Positions 33,909 through 45,880 are shown, counted from the first letter of the stretch. The stretch: DNA of 64,000 nucleotides from Cylindrobasidium torrendii FP15055 ss-10 (GCA_000934385.1 KN880457.1:62001-126000), one strand, 5' to 3'. Made by a program: numbers and translations. The notes: generated by a model from the sequence alone, not told the origin.

Positions 33909-34356
33909 GGTGCACCACACACCAAACGCATTTGGGATATATTGACTCACTATTGACCCTAGAGACCTGTTGTCATTCTCCGTTATATCCTTGCTACAAG
34001 ACAGTGTATTTGTACCGCATTCTGAATCTTCGTATACTCCCATCTCGTCCCATCGTTCAACGCCGTTCTTGCTCAAATCACTCGAACGCATACTCGTGTT
34101 CTTGTTCTCATCCTTGACTGCGGACCTGTTTGGTCATACTGCGAGCCCAAAGTATTCAAAGCCGCCAACAAAAGCATGCCCACAAATGAATAGTGAGTGA
34201 GATCTATCGTATGTATTCTAACTACACCTCGATGCCAGGCAGTGTTCCTCCCAGAACATCAGAAAATATAACAGTAACGAACGTGGTACGGCGCAAAAGT
34301 GCCTTCCATAAGAGACCTGACGAGAACCCGACCTCCAAAAAGTACAAACACAATCC
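33909..34356. other. intergenic DNA between convergent genes
   Basis: 3' regions of EAF6 and the second DUF6534-type gene. No gene or repeat supported. Confidence 0.45.
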
Positions 34357-36323
34357 TCAAACCATGTTCTTTCCACCGTACTTGGTCATGGAGTCGTGGT
34401 CCTAACTATCGTCAGATTTATTCCATCGAACAAATGATTGACCTACCATCGCATGCTCGGTCTCGATGCGAATGGACACCGTAGGGTGGTGCATGTTTTG
34501 GGGCTGATCAAGAAATGAGCGATAGAACGAGCGAAGATGCAAAATAGTCGTACGTTCAAGTTTCCGGATACCGTGTGCAGAGATATCTCGCCCGAACGAG
34601 TCGAGTTATCTCCACTGGTGCCGCCCGAATGGATATATTCTCTGCTGTTCAAACTACGTGACGATGAGTGCGGTCGCTTATGATACGGACATTGCAACAT
34701 ACGTGACCAGCAGCGAGTTGGTGTAGACTGCGTAGACAAGAAAGGTGAGCAACATCAAACTCTCAGAGGACGAGAGGCGTACATCGGCCCACTAAAGGTA
34801 ATGATTTATTAGCATCTTCAACAAGATCAAAAGTCAAATTTGACGCACTGAGAAGGTAGAACAACATGAAGAGATTCGTGTAAGGCTCTCCCTTCACCAT
34901 GGCGAATGCGATGATTGCGCATAGTGTTGTCGGTATGCCTGTGTTGAACACGAAAATGATCAAGCGGTTCAGGATGTCGGTACTCTGTCGCCCATCAGTA
35001 CATATACATGGCCAGGAGACCATGGACCCACTCTACGGAACCCTGTCTTCGAGCGTTGGAGACAAACGATCATGATCACTGTAATCGAAATATCTGGAAG
35101 TGAGGCGGACCTGTCAGCGCCAAGGTCAACGGCACGACGACAACCAGCATACCACAAAGCGCAGTAATGGCCGTGTTAGCCATGGTGAGTTGTGTGGCCT
35201 GTAATCAATCAGTTGCTGAACTTCCCAGCCTAGAAGCGTACTCACGAGAGGCCCAATGAGCTCAGCAAGCATACTGAATCCCATGCTACAATTCCGTTGG
35301 CAACAGGTCACGAATCAAGGACGGCAAATACATACCACATCGTGGAGTAGGCTGGACGATCGTAAGCAGTCTGTCAAAACATCAACGAAACGAGAAAGAC
35401 GTACTGTACAGTATAACTGATGAACGAGAGCCCGGTGAGTTCGTGCACTAAATATCGATAGAAGAGTACGCACTGAAAGATGCAAGTCCCAGCAACACCT
35501 ATTCCAGGAATATTCAACAGGGGGAACGCATGACGTTAACGAAAGCACGTACGACGAGGCCCGCAAGGATGAACGATTTGCTCACTGCGTTTGCGTCAGC
35601 TGGTTACCTGAATATTCCATGGAAGGAGCTCACAAGCATAGATACGGTATGCGTAAAATCTGGCCTTGGTTAGCGAGTTTGCACGACATCGCTTGGCTAC
35701 GACGTACACTTGTGTGAGGAGGGCTATGGGCCCACTGAAATACAACTCTGCTATCAAAGTTCTGGTAGCATTGTTAGCCATGCAGAAATTGACGATGCTG
35801 TGGACGCACTTTTCTAGCACGGCAAGATGTGCGCTGTTTCCATGATCTGGGAGCAACGAGCGTAAAGGCGCTGCATACTGTCGCTCAAGAAAGTGCAGAC
35901 TGACTGGTGATGACATATTTATACACAGACACTGAATATCATCGTCAGTATTTTGAAGCAATGACGGCAAGGAGGCGTGGATTGGGGACTGGGAGGCTGG
36001 GACGACAACACACCTGTGATCATTACGACTTGTATCGTGTCGAATACTAACACAGCGCCCACACATCCCTTAACCCAGATGGAATCACGCTTGCTGAATT
36101 TACGGAAGTATAACCAGGCTTGTAGGACACCAGCGCCATACAGACTGAGCCAGGATTAACAGATTCCTCGACGAGCGGCGAAGCGGGATTGAAAAACATA
36201 CGCAGCACCAATGACGGCCGTGTCAAAGAGTAACCCAATACTGAAAATGAAGATATGAGGTTTAGTTTTTGGGACTGCAATTTGATTGTCGTACGTATTG
36301 TCCAAGGTCGGTAAGGCCGGCAT
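34357..36323 (-). CDS. second DUF6534-type multi-pass membrane protein
   Basis: About nine exons. Starts MPALPTLDNT; across a GTACGT-donor intron it continues IGLLFDTAVIGAA, then VYGAGVLQAWLYFRKFSKRD and SIWVKGCVGAVLVFDTIQVV, the helix 1-2 region with the W-KG-VG-LFDT motif of the family. The later part has TDILNRLIIFVFNTGIPTTL and CAIIAFAMVKGEPYTNLFML, then FYLLS, and a GTGCGTC-donor intron. The tail recovers VYTNSLLVT, LNSREYIHSG, then HHPTVSIRIETEHAM and ends DSMTKYGGKNMV. The YTNSLL-LNSR ending matches DUF6534. Several intermediate exon ends are uncertain, and the segment between FYLLS and VYTNSL is unusual (a Ser-rich insertion or another intron). Function unknown. Member 1 is at 11424-13186; the two are about 21 kb apart and not a recent tandem duplicate. 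Confidence 0.7.
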
Positions 36324-36927
36324 ACTGAAGACAGTGGGGGTTGGGAGGGAGAAGCTGAGAAACCGACTGGGGGAGAGGCGCTCGGAGGCCTTGAGGCTCG
36401 GACTATTTAAGACTGTGCCGGCACAATGGAAGAAAAGGAAAGGAGCCTGTCTAGCGGAAATCAGGTCTCATTCTGGTTGCGCCGTCGATGTTCGATGCAC
36501 ATGGCTCTACCGCCACATCCCCTATAACGTTCCCCGTGCCCGATGAAATTTGCAAGCCGACCAAGGCCGAGAGGCTCGAGGTGCCTACAATCAAGGGCAA
36601 GAAGCAGGCAGAATAATGTCGCACAAGCTTCAAAAGTGTTATTTTCGTCCCCAAAAACCTGCTACAGCAAAGAAATTCTCGTGCTGAGGTACAAAGTCGA
36701 CTATTGCAGCAATCGTGAAATCGTTGGTTGGGTCTCGGGTGCAATAGGACCGCAACCAGGAAGGCAACATCTGATCACAATGGTTTAACCTGGTTAACAA
36801 TTACTGCGAAAAGAGGCGAGAAGGCGGGCTACGACTCGGTGGGAGGCGGGGGCCATATGGGATAATATGTCGGCAGAGTGTCGGCAGGCCTGCATACTGC
36901 ACGCGGCACAGACCCACTCATGCTTTT
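36324..36927. other. intergenic DNA
   Basis: Promoter side of the second DUF6534-type gene. No recognised element. Confidence 0.4.
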
Positions 36928-37145
36928 ATGGAGCCTCCGTACCCTGCTTCTACCACAGGAGGTTATGACTTATGAGCGAACGTCGTATTTATTACGAAGT
37001 TGGCGCCGCTTCTCCGCCTGCTCTTTTGACAACGGTGCAGGATGACGAGTATTATCGCCAGCACCAACGCTTGCTAGACTCTCAGAATGTGAATTCCAAC
37101 CTATTCCAGGGCTATCAGGCTCCGCGACAGCAGCTGCGCGCATAA
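36928..37145 (+). CDS. 57-codon ORF with overlapping upstream ORF, just outside the transposon
   Basis: ATG at 36972 opens MSERRIYYEVGAASPPALLT and continues TVQDDEYYRQHQRLLDSQNV, ending QQLRA (stop 37143-37145). A 15-codon upstream ORF (MEPPYPASTTGGYDL, 36928-36975) ends with a TGA that overlaps the second ATG as ATGA. Both have a plausible amino-acid composition (Tyr, Pro, Gln, Asp) and resemble the low-complexity N-termini of large fungal enzymes. The ORF stops 53 bp before the left inverted repeat. It may be a real micro-gene, or the first exon of a gene cut by the insertion; no matching part is found past the right repeat. Confidence 0.3.
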
Positions 37146-37198
37146 CTAGCTAGAAGCCTTCGTACTTGTTTCTTCCGGGCGGCTGTTGCCAACAGCTT

Positions 37199-37226
37199 GT
37201 TTACACAGCCAGAGGTTCGTGGTGCC
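37199..37226 (+). repeat. left terminal inverted repeat
   Basis: Begins GTTTACACAGCCAGAG and ends near TGGTGCC. Pairs with 45997-46024 in reverse complement at 23 of 28 positions. Confidence 0.65.
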
Positions 37227-37418
37227 AAATTAGTACCGCCGTGCATGGCACCGGATCGGCAGTGTCTGACAGCGCCGTGACGGCACCTCGGCGGCGCCGT
37301 GGCGGTACCATAGGAGTAGTTATCGAATCTGTACCGTAGCTTGTTACCACGACGGCAACGATTTCTTACCGGTGCATAAAGGGTACCGCGTGTGCGTACC
37401 ACAAAGACGGCGCCCATC
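37227..37418 (+). repeat. left subterminal GTACCG-rich region and transposase promoter
   Basis: GTACCG or CGGTACC occurs near 37232, 37303, 37332 and 37381; related GGCACCGGATCGG lies near 37248. Subterminal motif clusters are the binding sites of accessory transposition proteins in CACTA-type elements. CATAAAG, about 45 bp before the transposase ATG, may serve as TATA box. Confidence 0.5.
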
Positions 37419-40400
37419 ATGAGTCAGGGACGTTCTGATGATCTTGACGAATCCGGTAAGTCAAGCTCGCAGGAAGTCTGCGCGCTCGAGAGCCTCATTT
37501 GTGAATCTTTCCAGTATGGAGAGTGGTGAAAACACAGCGGGGAACATTTGTTCGATGTCGCCTATGCGAAAATGAGCAGTCCCCGTTAACCAGGCGCCTT
37601 GATCGCCGACACTATCACGAGCGCGACCCTACACACGTTCAAAAGCTTCGACAACTCAACGCCTTAGACCCAAGCGACTTCAACACTTCTGCTTTTGAGT
37701 TTCAACCAGGCGCAAATGCCGAGCAGCAAACCAGACCTACACGGGACCTCCTTGACAGCGCTACTCGTGGTCTGCTGGCTTCGTTAGAAGATACGTTTGC
37801 ACCTCCGAATCCTTCATCTGGAGAGCCCGCACGGCCGCGGAGGCATGAAACCGACCAGCGATTTTGGAATCTGGCCGCAGAAAATCCTGTACCCCCTCCA
37901 TTCGAGCCTGCCATTCAAGCAGAGATCTATGATCATGTTAGCGGCATGCTGGACCTATACGAGGGCGGAGTTGCTCCGGTCCAGGACGAAGACGAAGACA
38001 GCGATGAATCTGGAAATTCTGACTGGTTTGATAACGACAACCATCCGCTGCCCCCGGAGAGCATATTTGCCTCGAACGACCAGTCACATCCAGACTCTGA
38101 CATATTCACTGGTGAGCCGGATTTTCACATATTCCATTATCTATCCCCTACAACGACACTAGGATTCGAATCCGCTCGTATGGATGCGACATCTGCGACA
38201 GGGCCAAGCGAGCGCCAACGCGGTTCTGCAAGTAAAGCCCCAGACATACAATCTGAATGGTTTCCATGGCCAGATAAACTTGTACGTTCTTCTATAGCTC
38301 GCAGACGCTGTTTCTCACTAGCTCTCAGAGCTTCCTTCTTGACCTTCTTATGCACCTCCCGCGGTCGGTCTTCTCGGAACGGCAACTGGCTCTATTTACG
38401 TGGATTCTTGGTGAGGCGGGCGTCAGGCAGGTCCCAAGCGTGAACGCGATGAAGGATATGAATCAGCGAATGCAGGAAATGTGTGGAATTGAGACAAAGG
38501 CATACCGTAGCGAAAATGGGAACGTCTACCACGTGAATGACTTCGCTAGGATTGTTGAACAAGTGAGTGGTGTTGCATCTTTATCTGAATTCGCATTCAC
38601 AATGGACTCGGAGTAGGAAATGTCAAATCCCAATGTACGACCACATCTGCATTTCTGGCCCGAGGACAACAAGAAGGGCGTATCGGAGGCACGACAGGCT
38701 TCACGCTGGATGCACGAGATGCCCGACGACCTTGCGCCGCCAATGATCAGAACAACAGTCACCAAAAAGGATTTCTACACATTTGAGCCGTCTGTCATAC
38801 TGGGGGAGCGCAAATACTGTATTCCTCGACGCTGGATTGTGAGAGATGGTGTATTTTGGGCAAAATGTTCGACAATTGTCCCAGACCAGCGGGGGGACGG
38901 AGGTTGGTGGGTGTTAAGCGACGATTTTGAAGTCCCAGAACAACACTTCCTTCTTACATTCCCGGAATTCTGTGCAAAACACGAACAGTACAATGTACCG
39001 ACTCCCACAAGAATCTTTGGTACGGCACTGACAAGGAATCACTCAATATGGCTGCTTATATTTTCCAGGAGTCTGGGATGGTACTACAGCGGCGTCGTGG
39101 ACCCACACTATTCCTGAAGAAGGAAACCGCTGGCGCAAACTGGCAAACGGACGACGGGTACTCTCCTTCCCGATCTGGATGTACTGCGACGATACCTCGG
39201 GCAACGTTTCTAAGAAATGGAATAAGCATAACTCGTTCCTCTTCACCGCAGCCGGCCTACCTCGCGCCGAGAGCCAAAGAGAATACAACATCCATTTCCT
39301 CTGCACATCAAATATTGCCGCACCGCTCGAAATGCTTGATGGCATTACCGAACAGATCGAGTGAGTCCGCTCCCGCTTCCCGCTCGCTGGACAGATTCAA
39401 GTACTTACTCCCGCGCTAGGCATGCCCAGGCAAATGGCATTACTGCATTCGATATTCAATTCAATGAAGACGTACTTATTATTCCATGGGTACTTGCTCT
39501 TCTGGGTGATAATCCAATGCAGAGTGAGTTTGCATGTCACATTGGGATGCGAGGTAAACAATACTGTCGCATATGCACCGTTGTGGGCAAGACACGCGAG
39601 CAGCTGCCGGGCACCATGCTTGTTGATGACGATGATGATGAAGGGAATGATAGCGAAGAATCCGACAATGGTTCGGGCAACGGCAAGAGGCGCAAATTTG
39701 TCGAAACCGTCGACCAAATCAAACGGCGTATCATTGATTTCATCAAGGTATAGCTTATTGAGGCCTTTCCTGGTTTCCGAGAACTGACCTTGGTTAATAG
39801 CCAGGAGAAGCGCGCAGTAAAGAGGGCACACAAAACACGCTTGCTCAAATGTTCAATGTGGCCAAGAATGCCGGGTCGGAGAGTGAGGTGAAGAAAATGC
39901 GCACGGCCACCGGCGTCAAGGATACGTATCAGTTGCCTTTTCTCCAGAAGATCTGGGGCTCGCACAGGCGGCTTCGTAACCCGGACAGGAAACTGGACCA
40001 GGTTCGAAGCATCATTTCACATTTTCCGAACGACATTACCAGTCCGGTGTGGCGCCTCAAAGGTTCGATTCCCACCGCAAGTATGTTTGTCCATTCAATT
40101 GACATGCCCGGACTGCAGGTTTAGATCCTCATTCCGACACACCAGTCGAAATCCTTCATGTAGTTCTACTGGGCTTCATCAAATACCTCTGGCGAGACGT
40201 ACTGCGTGTCCAACTCAAGGACAAGACCGCCAAGTTGAACGAGCTTACTCAACGACTGTCTTCCTTCGATACTTCAGGGCTTGGAATTCCTGCATTAAAC
40301 GGCCGAACTCTCGTTCAATATGGTCTCTCTTTGACTGGACGCGACTTCCGTGTCATAGCACAGGTTGCGCCTTTCGTTCTCCACGATCTCATTTCCCCGG

Positions 40401-41849
40401 CTTCGTACAGCGTCTGGTGCTGCCTCTCGAAGCTTGTTCCAATGATTTGGCAGCCAAAAATCAACAATATTGACGAATATTGTGTATGTTAAATTGTACT
40501 CCCACTGGAACACGCCACTCACATGTATGTCATTAGACACGGCTGGAAGAAGAGATTCGTGTGTTTCTTCTTCGCGTGAGCAAGTGGTCTGCCCGCTGGT
40601 TCAACAAACCAAAGTTCCACGTCCTTGTACATCTTCCTGCACATATAAGACGCTTTGGGCCGGCCATCCTCTTTGCTACTGAAGCATTCGAGTCCTTCAA
40701 CGCAGTGATCCGAGCACAGAGTGTTCATTCCAATCGCCAGGCCCCGTCGCGCGACATAGCTCGCGCATTCGCACAGTCCAATCGAATACGACATCTTGTC
40801 TCGGGTGGTTCGTTTACTGTCGCGGATATGCAGGGAAAGTCAGTACGAACAACTGCGGGTACTGGTCCACTTCGAGTTGTTTCAACGCCAGAAAGCATCA
40901 TTGCTCAGTATCTTTCCCTTGTCTCCCGCAAGGAAAACCACAATGCCGGTGCGCTGTCTGCATGCTTGACCTCCCAGAGGATTTAACGTTGGTACCAGGC
41001 TCATGCATTAATGCCAAGTCGCACCCAGTGGCATATAATGCAACCCTTACTTCGAAGGCCTTTCCTACTGCTTTCGCCAGGGAACAGGCATCTCACGCTC
41101 TTTTTCAACACGCCGAAAGGCTCATTCTAATGAATGGAGATCATGTACGCATCAACGAGTACGTGATAAGTCGTAACACTACCAGCCATCGAGAATTTGG
41201 CATCACAATGGTCTGTCGAGTGGCTGAGATTCTTCGTGTGGTTCGCACTGTCAATCTTCTCTCTATCGGGGTCCAAAAGCCAGATAGCATTCTCCTTCAA
41301 ATTATGTCAGTTCAACTCACAGCGTCAGCATATGAAATGCCTGTACTTGTTCCCAGTAACATTGCGGTCATGGTCAATATCCAGGTGCGTGGATGGCGTA
41401 AATCATTTCATAAAGAACTCTGACCCTCTTAGGATATCCTTGGAGCCGTCAACGCACCCCACCATTGCCAACAAAATGGTTGCAGCCTTACGGGTCATCG
41501 TACGGTTTTGCAAGAGCGCGAGCGCACAGAGCATCAAGTTCCAGTTGTCGAACACCAACGGAATCCTTACCACCGAGTGCTCAATATTGGCCAAATGCAC
41601 AATTCAGGTGTGCTGGAAGACTTCCGTGTACCATCCGCAACGATATCCGAGGCAGAGAAGGCAGTCATACTACATGCGAGCGCCGTTGAAGAGCATGCCT
41701 CGCAGAGGCGAGCATCAAAGGCTGGCGGTCCCCGTGCATTTTCGCGTCCGGCAACTCCGCGTATACCGCCATCGCGGCCAATGTCTTCGATGGATGTGCA
41801 TCAAACAGAAGCTTCGAGCTCGAGTTCATGGACTGGGATGCATTGGTAG
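37419..41849 (+). CDS. DDE-like transposase, CACTA/Tnp2-like layout
   Basis: About ten exons. N-terminus MSQGRSDDLDES then VWRVVKTQRGTFVRCRLCEN with a Cys pair and RRHYHERDPTH with His pairs, a probable zinc finger. The middle has LLDLLMHLPRSVFSERQLAL, HLHFWPEDNKKGVSEARQAS and RWIVRDGVFWAKC. The catalytic-type core shows IWMYCDDTSGNVSKKWNKHN (first Asp), LALLGDNPMQSEFACHIGMR (second Asp), KQYCRICTVVGK (Cys knuckle), VEILHVVLLGFIKYLWRDVL and FATEAFESFNAVIRAQ (candidate final Glu). The C-terminal part reads DILGAVNAPHHCQQNGCSLT and VLNIGQMHNS, a Cys/His module, and ends SSSWTGMHW. This family is widespread in Agaricomycetes; order of motifs parallels Tnp2/Plavaka-type transposases. Assignment of the triad is inference. 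Around 1150 residues. Confidence 0.75.
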
Positions 41850-42407
41850 CTGTCGCTGTATCAATATGGACACGGCATACATACGTAGGTATCATCCATT
41901 GGAGGGACGAGGAAGTTTTTTTGTGTAATATTGGCTCGATCCACCTGTTGGGCGTCCGAGCATGCTATGAAAGGTAGACATAGAGGACAGTGTGGTTCTG
42001 TCTTAGTGGGCCGCATCCTTCAGGGACATGGCTACAGATATTTCTGTACAATGGTCATCCCTTCGTGCTCATCAGCGTGGCACAACACGCACCCAAAACC
42101 CTGCGTTGTAGCTTGTGTCATGAACTGGTCATGAACCCCCGAAAACCATCCGTCCTTGAACCCCGCCGCCAAGAGAGGAATGTGTGCAAGAAGTCAGTTG
42201 AAATTGGCGCTCGCGAGACCGTGCATTGAGTTTGACATCCTGGCCTTTGGCGGTGGAAGTCAAGGTCAAGGTTGGACTTGCGATCGCAGACTGGGGTAGT
42301 GCCTCCGCGGGATCAAATATGATGGCCTATATTCCCATCTTCTCACTCTCATATCGCTTTCACATTGAGTACGCTGGCAATGCAAAAGCTAGGTTGTACA
42401 AGCCATA
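41850..42407. other. gene-free stretch inside the transposon
   Basis: 3' regions of the transposase and the coiled-coil gene. Short ORFs only; none with supporting motifs. Confidence 0.4.
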
Positions 42408-42972
42408 TTATTTCTTCTCGACAGGACGATCCGGTAAAGCTATGTTATGGTATGTCATAATCTCTTCTAACTCATCGATGTATTTCTGCTGTTCATGATA
42501 CATTCCCATTATCTCTTTCCTATGATCCCACTCTATATCTTTCATTTGCTTCTGATATTCGACACGATTCTTGAATGTCCGTGCTACGTTGCGCACAGCT
42601 ACGGTTTCAAGATGAACAATCCGCCGGATTAACTTGACAATGGCGGCTTCGTGAATAAGGTAATTCTCTGCATGGTATGTGTGAGCAAAATCGTAAGGTT
42701 CTAAGGGTGCACACTCACTGGGTTCTTCTAGGTTGTCTGTGAGCGCGCGCTCCTCGGCTTCACAGAGAGAGGGAAAGATATTGTCGATCTCAAACTGTAC
42801 GCTGCCAGCTTCCTCTTCGTCATCCGAGTCACTTAGAGAAGCGATTTTCCGCTTTGAATTTGCGATTTTTGTGCTTGGAGAACGCTCCCTGAAGACATAA
42901 AACTATTGTCTGGCAGATACTGAAGTGGACTTACCTTTGGACCAGCGGATCCTGGTCATTGCGCGATGCCAT
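42408..42972 (-). CDS. transposon accessory protein with coiled coil, unrecognised
   Basis: Two exons. Exon 1 is MASRNDQDPLVQR; a GTAAGT intron leads to ERSPSTKIANSKRKIASLSD and SDDEEEAGSVQFEIDNIFPS. The second half is helical and charged: HTYHAENYLIHEAAIVKLIR, RIVHLETVAVRNVARTFKNR, VEYQKQMKDIEWDHRKEIMG, MYHEQQKYIDELEEIMTYHN, ending LPDRPVEKK. About 175 residues. The KRK cluster followed by SDSDDEEE looks like a nuclear localisation signal with phosphorylation sites; the heptad-like C-half could mediate oligomerisation. No DNA-binding fold is recognised. A TATAAATA box lies about 38 bp upstream inside CCGTATTTATACGG. Its place inside the repeats and its divergent arrangement suggest a regulator or partner of the transposase. 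No known family. Confidence 0.6.
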
Positions 42973-43192
42973 GATGTGAGGTGAACCGTGACTGACATTC
43001 ATCCATGCCGTATTTATACGGTCGCGTTGTTGTGAACGTGACTTTCGATTGTTTACTCGAATCACGTTTATGTTAACGACATTTGCTCTCCCACGGTCAC
43101 GACTGGTCATGTGAGAAACCTGGTGGTATAAAATGTGTCGAAAGCACATTTGCGCCCCCCGTTCAAGTGTAGCGCCAACGGGTTTTGCGATC
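42973..43192. promoter_or_regulatory. compact divergent promoter inside the transposon
   Basis: 220 bp between the two accessory genes. TATAAATA on the minus strand at 43011-43018 lies in an inverted repeat CCGTA-TTTA-TACGG (43008-43021). TATAAAA on the plus strand at 43127-43133 is 60 bp before the ATG at 43193. These are the clearest paired TATA boxes in the window. Confidence 0.55.
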
Positions 43193-44791
43193 ATGTCTTA
43201 CAATCTGCCTTCTGACCAGGACCATCTAGTCCGCAGTTTCGATGGCTTGCCAGGCCCGGACACACGCAGGTCGACAATGTACACGCCCTCGGACAACTAT
43301 GGATATTTGCCTCAGAGGGGCATGTATCAGGACGATGGCGGACGGTGCGTGATTGCAACTCGCCCAAGACTTTGACTGACTTGTACCCAGGCAAGCACCA
43401 CAGGCTCGCGTAGTAGGGCCGCCTCAGCCATCATTTTTGCCTTCACCAGTCCCCGAACCCCATCCGCTGCCACCGCCAACATTGCCCTCGATACATCGTC
43501 GCTCTTCTCCACCAGCGGGTCCCGCCATGACTTCCATGGCACTTGGCTTGGACCAACGATTTGTCGATGCCATTCTTGCACTCTTTGGACTCGGCGCCGA
43601 TTCCGAGAAGGTCATAATGACTATGATACGTGTGCGTGGCCATATTCTCCCTTCGATACTAGTTGCTAACTTGCGCTCAGGCAGGAAGCAAGAGTACACC
43701 GTTGCTTGAGCAAGCAGACTTGGCCACCCGTGTCATACAGCTGGCAGCAACGCTTCAAGTCCGCGAGATGCTCGTCAGCAAGGATATGACGGCACCTTCC
43801 AGTGGCATTCAAGCACAACTCGATACAATCGCCGGCGCCATGCAAGACCAGGAGTGGAGGGCATCTGAAGGGCTTGTGGTACGTGCACACTTTAGACCGG
43901 CATTGTGTGTCTAAACCTGATTCTCGGGCAGCAATTAATAGGATACATATCTCGCAAGGAAGTCTACATGCTCAAGCGTATAACATGGAACACTCTGGCC
44001 GCAGATATATTGGTACGTTCATACTATTCATCATCTTGTACGCTGCTGACAACCGGTGTGCTACAGACTGCTCTGAAACTCCATCCTAAGCGTGCCGAAT
44101 ACGATATAGATGCTATCTTGAATGACCCTGTGCGAGCACCAAAGCTAAATTCCGTCATAAAGAAAGCAGCACGCGTTGCGCGCGACGGACTTGGTCGAGA
44201 CGCGAGTCTATTTCATCGCGGAATAAGGATGCAGTTTTCTAATTTGTATTGCAGTTTCGCGACTCGTTGGGATCAAGCACAACTCAGCGCGCGCGCTTCA
44301 AGCCACTTCGGGACTTTGTGCACCATTGCAATGTCAAATACCGTCAACTTGGTCGGTCAGACAGTATTGACAACAACTATCTGTACCGCGATGCCATCAT
44401 TGTAGGCAACACTTGCAAGTTGCTTTCTCTAGTGCCCATAACGATCTCTTTCTCTAGCGTCGATATATCTTTGATGCCGCCAGTGATTCATCGTCAGCGG
44501 GCAAGGAGTCGGAATGCTTCTGGGATCAAGTTTCGAAGCACCTAGCAAGCATGACTGACAAGTACGGCCTGGTGTTTACAGACCCAAGGTGGAAAAGGTG
44601 ACATTTGTGAGGCTTTGTTATTGCTTTCTGCTGACTGCCTCCCCAGTATTATTGAAGAGCATCTCGATGTTGAGGACCACCAGTTTGATGCGGGTTACAT
44701 CAAGTCGCGTTTGTCCTTGCCCGGTACTATGGAGGATAACCAAGATACTGAGATGGATTCAATGAGTGACCCAACCGCATTCCTTGGGTAG
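43193..44791 (+). CDS. transposon accessory protein, unrecognised
   Basis: About seven exons, first intron with a GTGCGT donor. Starts MSYNLPSDQDHLVRSFDGLP, Pro-rich to about residue 90 (PSPVPEPHPLPPPTLPSIHR), then a predicted helical part: LGLDQRFVDAILALFGLGAD, SEKVIMTMIR, LLEQADLATRVIQLAATLQV, GIQAQLDTIAGAMQDQEW, LIGYISRKEVYMLKRITWNT and LKLHPKRAEYDIDAILNDPV. Later FRDSLGSSTTQRARFKPLRD, FVHHCNVKYRQLGRSDSI, YLYRDAIIRRYIFDAASDSS and GLVFTDPRWKSIIEEHLDVE, ending MSDPTAFLG. About 400 residues. Basic patches (KSVIKKAARVARD) could bind DNA. No family recognised. By analogy with CACTA elements, which carry a TnpA-like subterminal-binding protein besides the transposase, it may bind the GTACCG repeats; this is inference. 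Confidence 0.65.
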
Positions 44792-45880
44792 TAGTATCGT
44801 ACATCTATATTTCGTGGAATACATAGGTCTATGCTTTTAAGTGCGGCGCCGGCTTGATCATGTTTGTTTGCGCAAGATTGGCATTCGATCTTTTTATCCC
44901 TTGACCACGATGTTCGACTTTCAAGCGGCACCCCGACAGCCGCCTCTGCCAGCACAAGACTTTGATGTCATGTTTCTCTCATTCACGGGACTCATAGGCA
45001 GCACCAGGAATAGCTGTCGACCTGATCTTTAGGGTGATATTGGAGTGGGTACCTCTAGGTGCGTCAACAACTGGGATCCGGTGCATGTACTGAACCTACT
45101 TCCAGGGCTCAAGTGCGATTTCGATGGGTTAAAGCAGTCGCATTCCCAGCTACGTTGCCAGATACATTGTCGAACCATACTCCCCACATCCTGTGCGCTG
45201 CCCACCTATCTTCACCCATTCGTTCTAACGTACCATCTCTTGCTAGTCATTAATTGCAGTTCTGACCGCTCTTCCTTGTCCCCAGCAACTCGCGCCCCAA
45301 CAGGAATGACCTGTTATTGCAACGATGGATGCGATGAATCATGAGGCCCGTGCGTACGTCCGCCACCATCTTCTCAAGATTTGTCGCTGACCTTGTTATC
45401 TCTAGACTTGCTATCACTTACCCAGTGAGTTCCTTTCGTATGCCTCGCAGGGTTGCAACTGATGCTCTCTACAGAATATTCTGAGTCCAATATCGCCTTC
45501 AAAGTTTGTCTTGCTTAGCTCTCCCTCGACAGCTACTCCGCAGCCAGCCTTTGGCACACATCCTCTGCACATGCTACTCATATCTGCTGTGTGTTCCGTG
45601 ATATTATAGGTGTGTAGCTATTGGAACACACAGCCAATTACTGACCACTGCTTTCAGTTATCGTCTCACAAGGCAACATATGGCCGCTGAAGGGGGTGTT
45701 TGGCTATCCGGTAGAGTTGTATAGCTATTAGAGTACATATTCCAATATACAGATTTATTCTCTCATGCCCTCGGTGGATTGAAGATCCCGCCACAGTACA
45801 AACAAAACCTGCAAGCGGCGCAACAGCGCGCCCACCCCCGACGCCAGGCACATGGTCTGCGCTACCAAGGTGCCGTGGTC
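44792..45880. other. gene-poor stretch inside the transposon
   Basis: Several short plus-strand ORFs (for example MFDFQAAPRQPPLPAQDFDV from about 44910) have coding-like composition but do not join by clear splice sites. A degraded or poorly readable gene cannot be excluded. Confidence 0.35.

Noticed and set aside
37147..37155. TAGCTAGAA, also present near 46127, as target-site duplication of the transposon
   Set aside because: It lies 40-100 bp outside the inverted repeats and the sequence just inside the two copies does not pair.
38161..38175. GATTCGAATCC as a tRNA T-loop
   Set aside because: It lies inside the transposase coding exon and no acceptor stem or anticodon arm can be folded around it.
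37419..41849. KDZ (Kyakuja-Dileera-Zisupton) transposase
   Set aside because: The YDIxCQ-type and CxC zinc motifs of KDZ proteins are not seen; motif order is closer to Tnp2-like transposases.
44841..45344. Fourth gene in the transposon
   Set aside because: Short coding-like pieces could not be joined by convincing splice sites.
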